Assembly (NCBI GenBank): GCA_002299675.1
Contig: DBOW01000120.1
Coordinates: 1 to 8,384 of the forward strand
Reading direction: 5' to 3'
DNA from: Solobacterium sp. UBA636
Lineage (GTDB): Bacteria; Bacillota_I; Bacilli_A; Erysipelotrichales; Erysipelotrichaceae
Length of the DNA: 8,384 nt
Shown in pieces: positions 6,686 to 8,384 of the stretch (its first letter is position 1; the number at the start of each line of letters is the position of its first letter). A program made the translations under genes and the position numbers. The notes under the pieces were generated by a model that saw only the letters and a program-made list of their open reading frames with translations, ran no database searches and had not been told where the DNA came from.

Positions 6686-6687
6686 AT
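6682..6687 (+). promoter_or_regulatory. Probable -10 box of the LtaS-like gene (leaderless arrangement)
   Basis: TAAAAT lies exactly 6 nt before the ATG at 6694, so transcription should start at or beside that A. A weak -35 (TTAAAA, 6658-6663) is 18 bp upstream. The hexamer overlaps the candidate -35 of purA on the other strand. TG sits directly before it, as at the VOC gene. Confidence 0.45.
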
Positions 6688-6693
6688 ATGTCT

Positions 6694-8384
6694 ATGTTTT
6701 ACTTTATATATTACACACTCTTCTTAAGCTACGAAGAAATACTTTACAGATACCTTACAGGTCTTGGCTATAACCTGTCTTTATTACCATGCATTATTTA
6801 TATAATCTTTATTTCATGCATACTTAGCCTTATTCATAAACTGATGCCAAGATTATTATCAAACATCCTGCTACATATTGTAAGTCTTATATTATGCATC
6901 TACTACTGTGCTTCCTTTATTGTAAAAAATGTCTTTAATATAACCATATCCCTGAGCACCTTAAGCTTATATAAAAATATAACCAGCGGTGTCTTTATGG
7001 ATACAACAGTTTCAGTAATACAGGAAAACATATTATACATACTTATTGTATGCCTCCCCTTTATTCTTTCCTTTATTTTTACCAGATTCAATAAAACAGA
7101 ATTCTCTTTGAAACAGATATCATTCAATATCCTGACTGTACTTGTAAGCTACCTGCTGTTTCTGATTTCCTTAAACTTAAACACCGAATACAACAGCATC
7201 TATTTCAGATTAAACAGCATAGATAAAACCGTAAACAGCTTTGGCGCTATACCTGGTTTTGTGATTGACGCCAGAAAAAATCTGACAGGTTTTGAAGCAG
7301 GTGCAGTCATTTCAAAGCCTCAGGAAGAAACAGAAAAAGAAGAAGAAATAAACCATGATCCTCAGATTCTGGATATTGATTTTGATTCTTTAAACAAAAA
7401 CAATACCGTAATCAATATGTCTGAATACTTCAAGAATGAAGAATACAGCTATAAAAACGAATATACTGGCCTTTTTGAAGACAAAAATCTGATATACATC
7501 ATGGCCGAATCCTTTGATGGCTATTTTGTAAATCCCGAATTAACACCAACACTATACAAAATGATTCATTCAGGACTGTATTTTGACAATTACTATTCAC
7601 CAACCAATTTATCTACTATTGGTGGTGAATTCTCTCTTTTAACCGGTCTTTTACCAGATCTGCAGTGTCTTAACTGGCAATGGATTCAGGATAACGATGG
7701 CTACATCAATACCTTCAGCTACGGTTTGGGCAATCTGTTTAAAGAAAGAAACTACTCAGTATACGCCTACCACGACTACGACTACTCATTTCAGTCCAGA
7801 GACAAATATCTCTCATCTTTAGGTTTTGACAATTACTCAGCCTGTTTCAATGGACTGGAAGAAAAAATAAGCTGCAGCATCTTCCCGGCCAGTGATGATG
7901 AAATGATTAATGCCACCATTGATGATTACATAAATGATGAGCATTTTATGGTCTACTATGCAACAGTTTCAGGACATGGAAGGTGGGAATTTACAGACAA
8001 TGACATGTCAATCAAGAACAGAGCATTAGTTGAAGACCTTGACTATAACGAAACTGTTAAAGCCTATATTGCGGCCAATCTGGAACTGGAAAAGGCCATG
8101 ACTTCACTTCTAAACAGACTTGAGGAAGCCGGAAAACTTGATGATACTGTTATTGTGCTGGCCGCTGACCATCATCCATATTTTATGTCTGATGAAGATA
8201 TGGAAAACCTCGCAAAAAAAGAACTTGACCAGTTTTCTCTCTACAAAAACAATCTGATTATCTATAACGCGGAAATGGAATATACACAGATAAATAAATC
8301 CTGCAGCACAATCGATGTCCTGCCGACTGTTTTGAACCTCTTTGGTATTAAATATGACTCAAGAATAATCATCGGAAAAGACAT
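6694..8384 (+). CDS. LTA synthase-type membrane sulfatase (phosphoglycerol transferase family), 3'-truncated by window edge
   Basis: The frame is open for 563 codons to the end of the window. Five hydrophobic segments (about 2-20, 28-48, 55-77, 113-130 and 142-160) are followed by an acidic linker rich in E and D (about 210-235) and an extracellular sulfatase-fold domain from about residue 262: the LtaS layout. LtaS-family enzymes transfer glycerol phosphate from phosphatidylglycerol to a growing polymer or glycolipid outside the membrane, using Mn2+ and a catalytic threonine. Matching residues here are E272 in MAESFDGY, T308 in STIGGEF, H428 in SGHGRW, and D492-H493 in AADHHPY. The segment DVLPTVLNLFGI normally lies near the end of the domain, so little is missing. 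An in-frame ATG also occurs at 6688, with a stop just upstream at 6682; neither ATG has a Shine-Dalgarno. I chose 6694 from the -10 spacing. Whether it makes LTA, primes it or modifies another glycan cannot be told. Confidence 0.88.
   Translation, partial: MFYFIYYTLFLSYEEILYRYLTGLGYNLSLLPCIIYIIFISCILSLIHKLMPRLLSNILLHIVSLILCIYYCASFIVKNVFNITISLSTLSLYKNITSGVFMDTTVSVIQENILYILIVCLPFILSFIFTRFNKTEFSLKQISFNILTVLVSYLLFLISLNLNTEYNSIYFRLNSIDKTVNSFGAIPGFVIDARKNLTGFEAGAVISKPQEETEKEEEINHDPQILDIDFDSLNKNNTVINMSEYFKNEEYSYKNEYTGLFEDKNLIYIMAESFDGYFVNPELTPTLYKMIHSGLYFDNYYSPTNLSTIGGEFSLLTGLLPDLQCLNWQWIQDNDGYINTFSYGLGNLFKERNYSVYAYHDYDYSFQSRDKYLSSLGFDNYSACFNGLEEKISCSIFPASDDEMINATIDDYINDEHFMVYYATVSGHGRWEFTDNDMSIKNRALVEDLDYNETVKAYIAANLELEKAMTSLLNRLEEAGKLDDTVIVLAADHHPYFMSDEDMENLAKKELDQFSLYKNNLIIYNAEMEYTQINKSCSTIDVLPTVLNLFGIKYDSRIIIGKD

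Noticed and set aside
6688..6693. Alternative in-frame ATG two codons upstream for the LtaS-like gene.
   Set aside because: It lies immediately after the -10 hexamer, upstream of the predicted start point, so it may not be in the transcript. It cannot be excluded, and it changes only two residues.
6634..6693. Purine riboswitch or PurR box upstream of purA.
   Set aside because: The gap is only about 60 bp, the predicted leader is about 17 nt, and no aptamer core or paired CGAA/TTCG motif is visible.
6903..7127. A 74-codon minus-strand ORF.
   Set aside because: It lies antisense within the membrane-segment coding part of the LtaS-like gene and shows no recognisable motif, so it is a shadow ORF.
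1..8384. Mobile elements, defence islands, CRISPR arrays, tRNA or rRNA genes.
   Set aside because: No transposase, integrase, direct-repeat array, tRNA-like cloverleaf or rRNA-like sequence was seen. The window is filled by housekeeping genes.

Overview
The window is an AT-rich, densely packed stretch of ordinary chromosome from a low-GC Gram-positive bacterium (Firmicutes/Bacillota). The evidence is a five-helix lipoteichoic-acid-synthase-type sulfatase, an undecaprenyl-diphosphate phosphatase, a PurA of the form I associate with Clostridia and relatives, and an Lrp plus aminotransferase pair resembling Bacillus YugG-YugH (AlaR-AlaT). Erysipelotrichia or a related gut lineage fits the overall look, but that placement is inference from remembered family resemblance. 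There are no RNA genes, mobile elements, CRISPR arrays or long repeats, and no gap between genes longer than about 130 bases.

Layout from left to right. Positions 1-837 (+) hold the C-terminal 278 codons of a sugar-phosphate-type nucleotidyltransferase. It converges on uppP (876-1715, -), and the two share one symmetrical hairpin terminator. An intergenic gap of about 130 bp then carries back-to-back promoters for uppP and for a 129-residue VOC/glyoxalase-like protein (1847-2236, +). The VOC gene converges on a four-gene minus-strand operon, purA-purB-lrp-aminotransferase (6633 down to 2284). The two sides are separated by two adjacent terminators that each overlap a stop codon. Diverging from purA, across only about 60 bp, is a membrane sulfatase of the LtaS type (6694 to the window end, +), whose last residues lie outside the window.

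How the genes work together. purA and purB convert IMP to AMP and consume aspartate. They appear to be co-transcribed and translationally coupled with an Lrp/AsnC regulator and an alanine/aspartate-type aminotransferase, so nucleotide and amino-group metabolism seem linked. UppP and the LtaS-like enzyme are envelope functions but belong to separate transcription units.

The most notable signal is regulatory. Both plus-strand genes whose 5' ends are visible lack a Shine-Dalgarno sequence and have a good -10 hexamer exactly 6 nt before the ATG, so they look leaderless. The minus-strand genes uppP and purA have normal Shine-Dalgarno leaders. I found no convincing undescribed multi-gene system.
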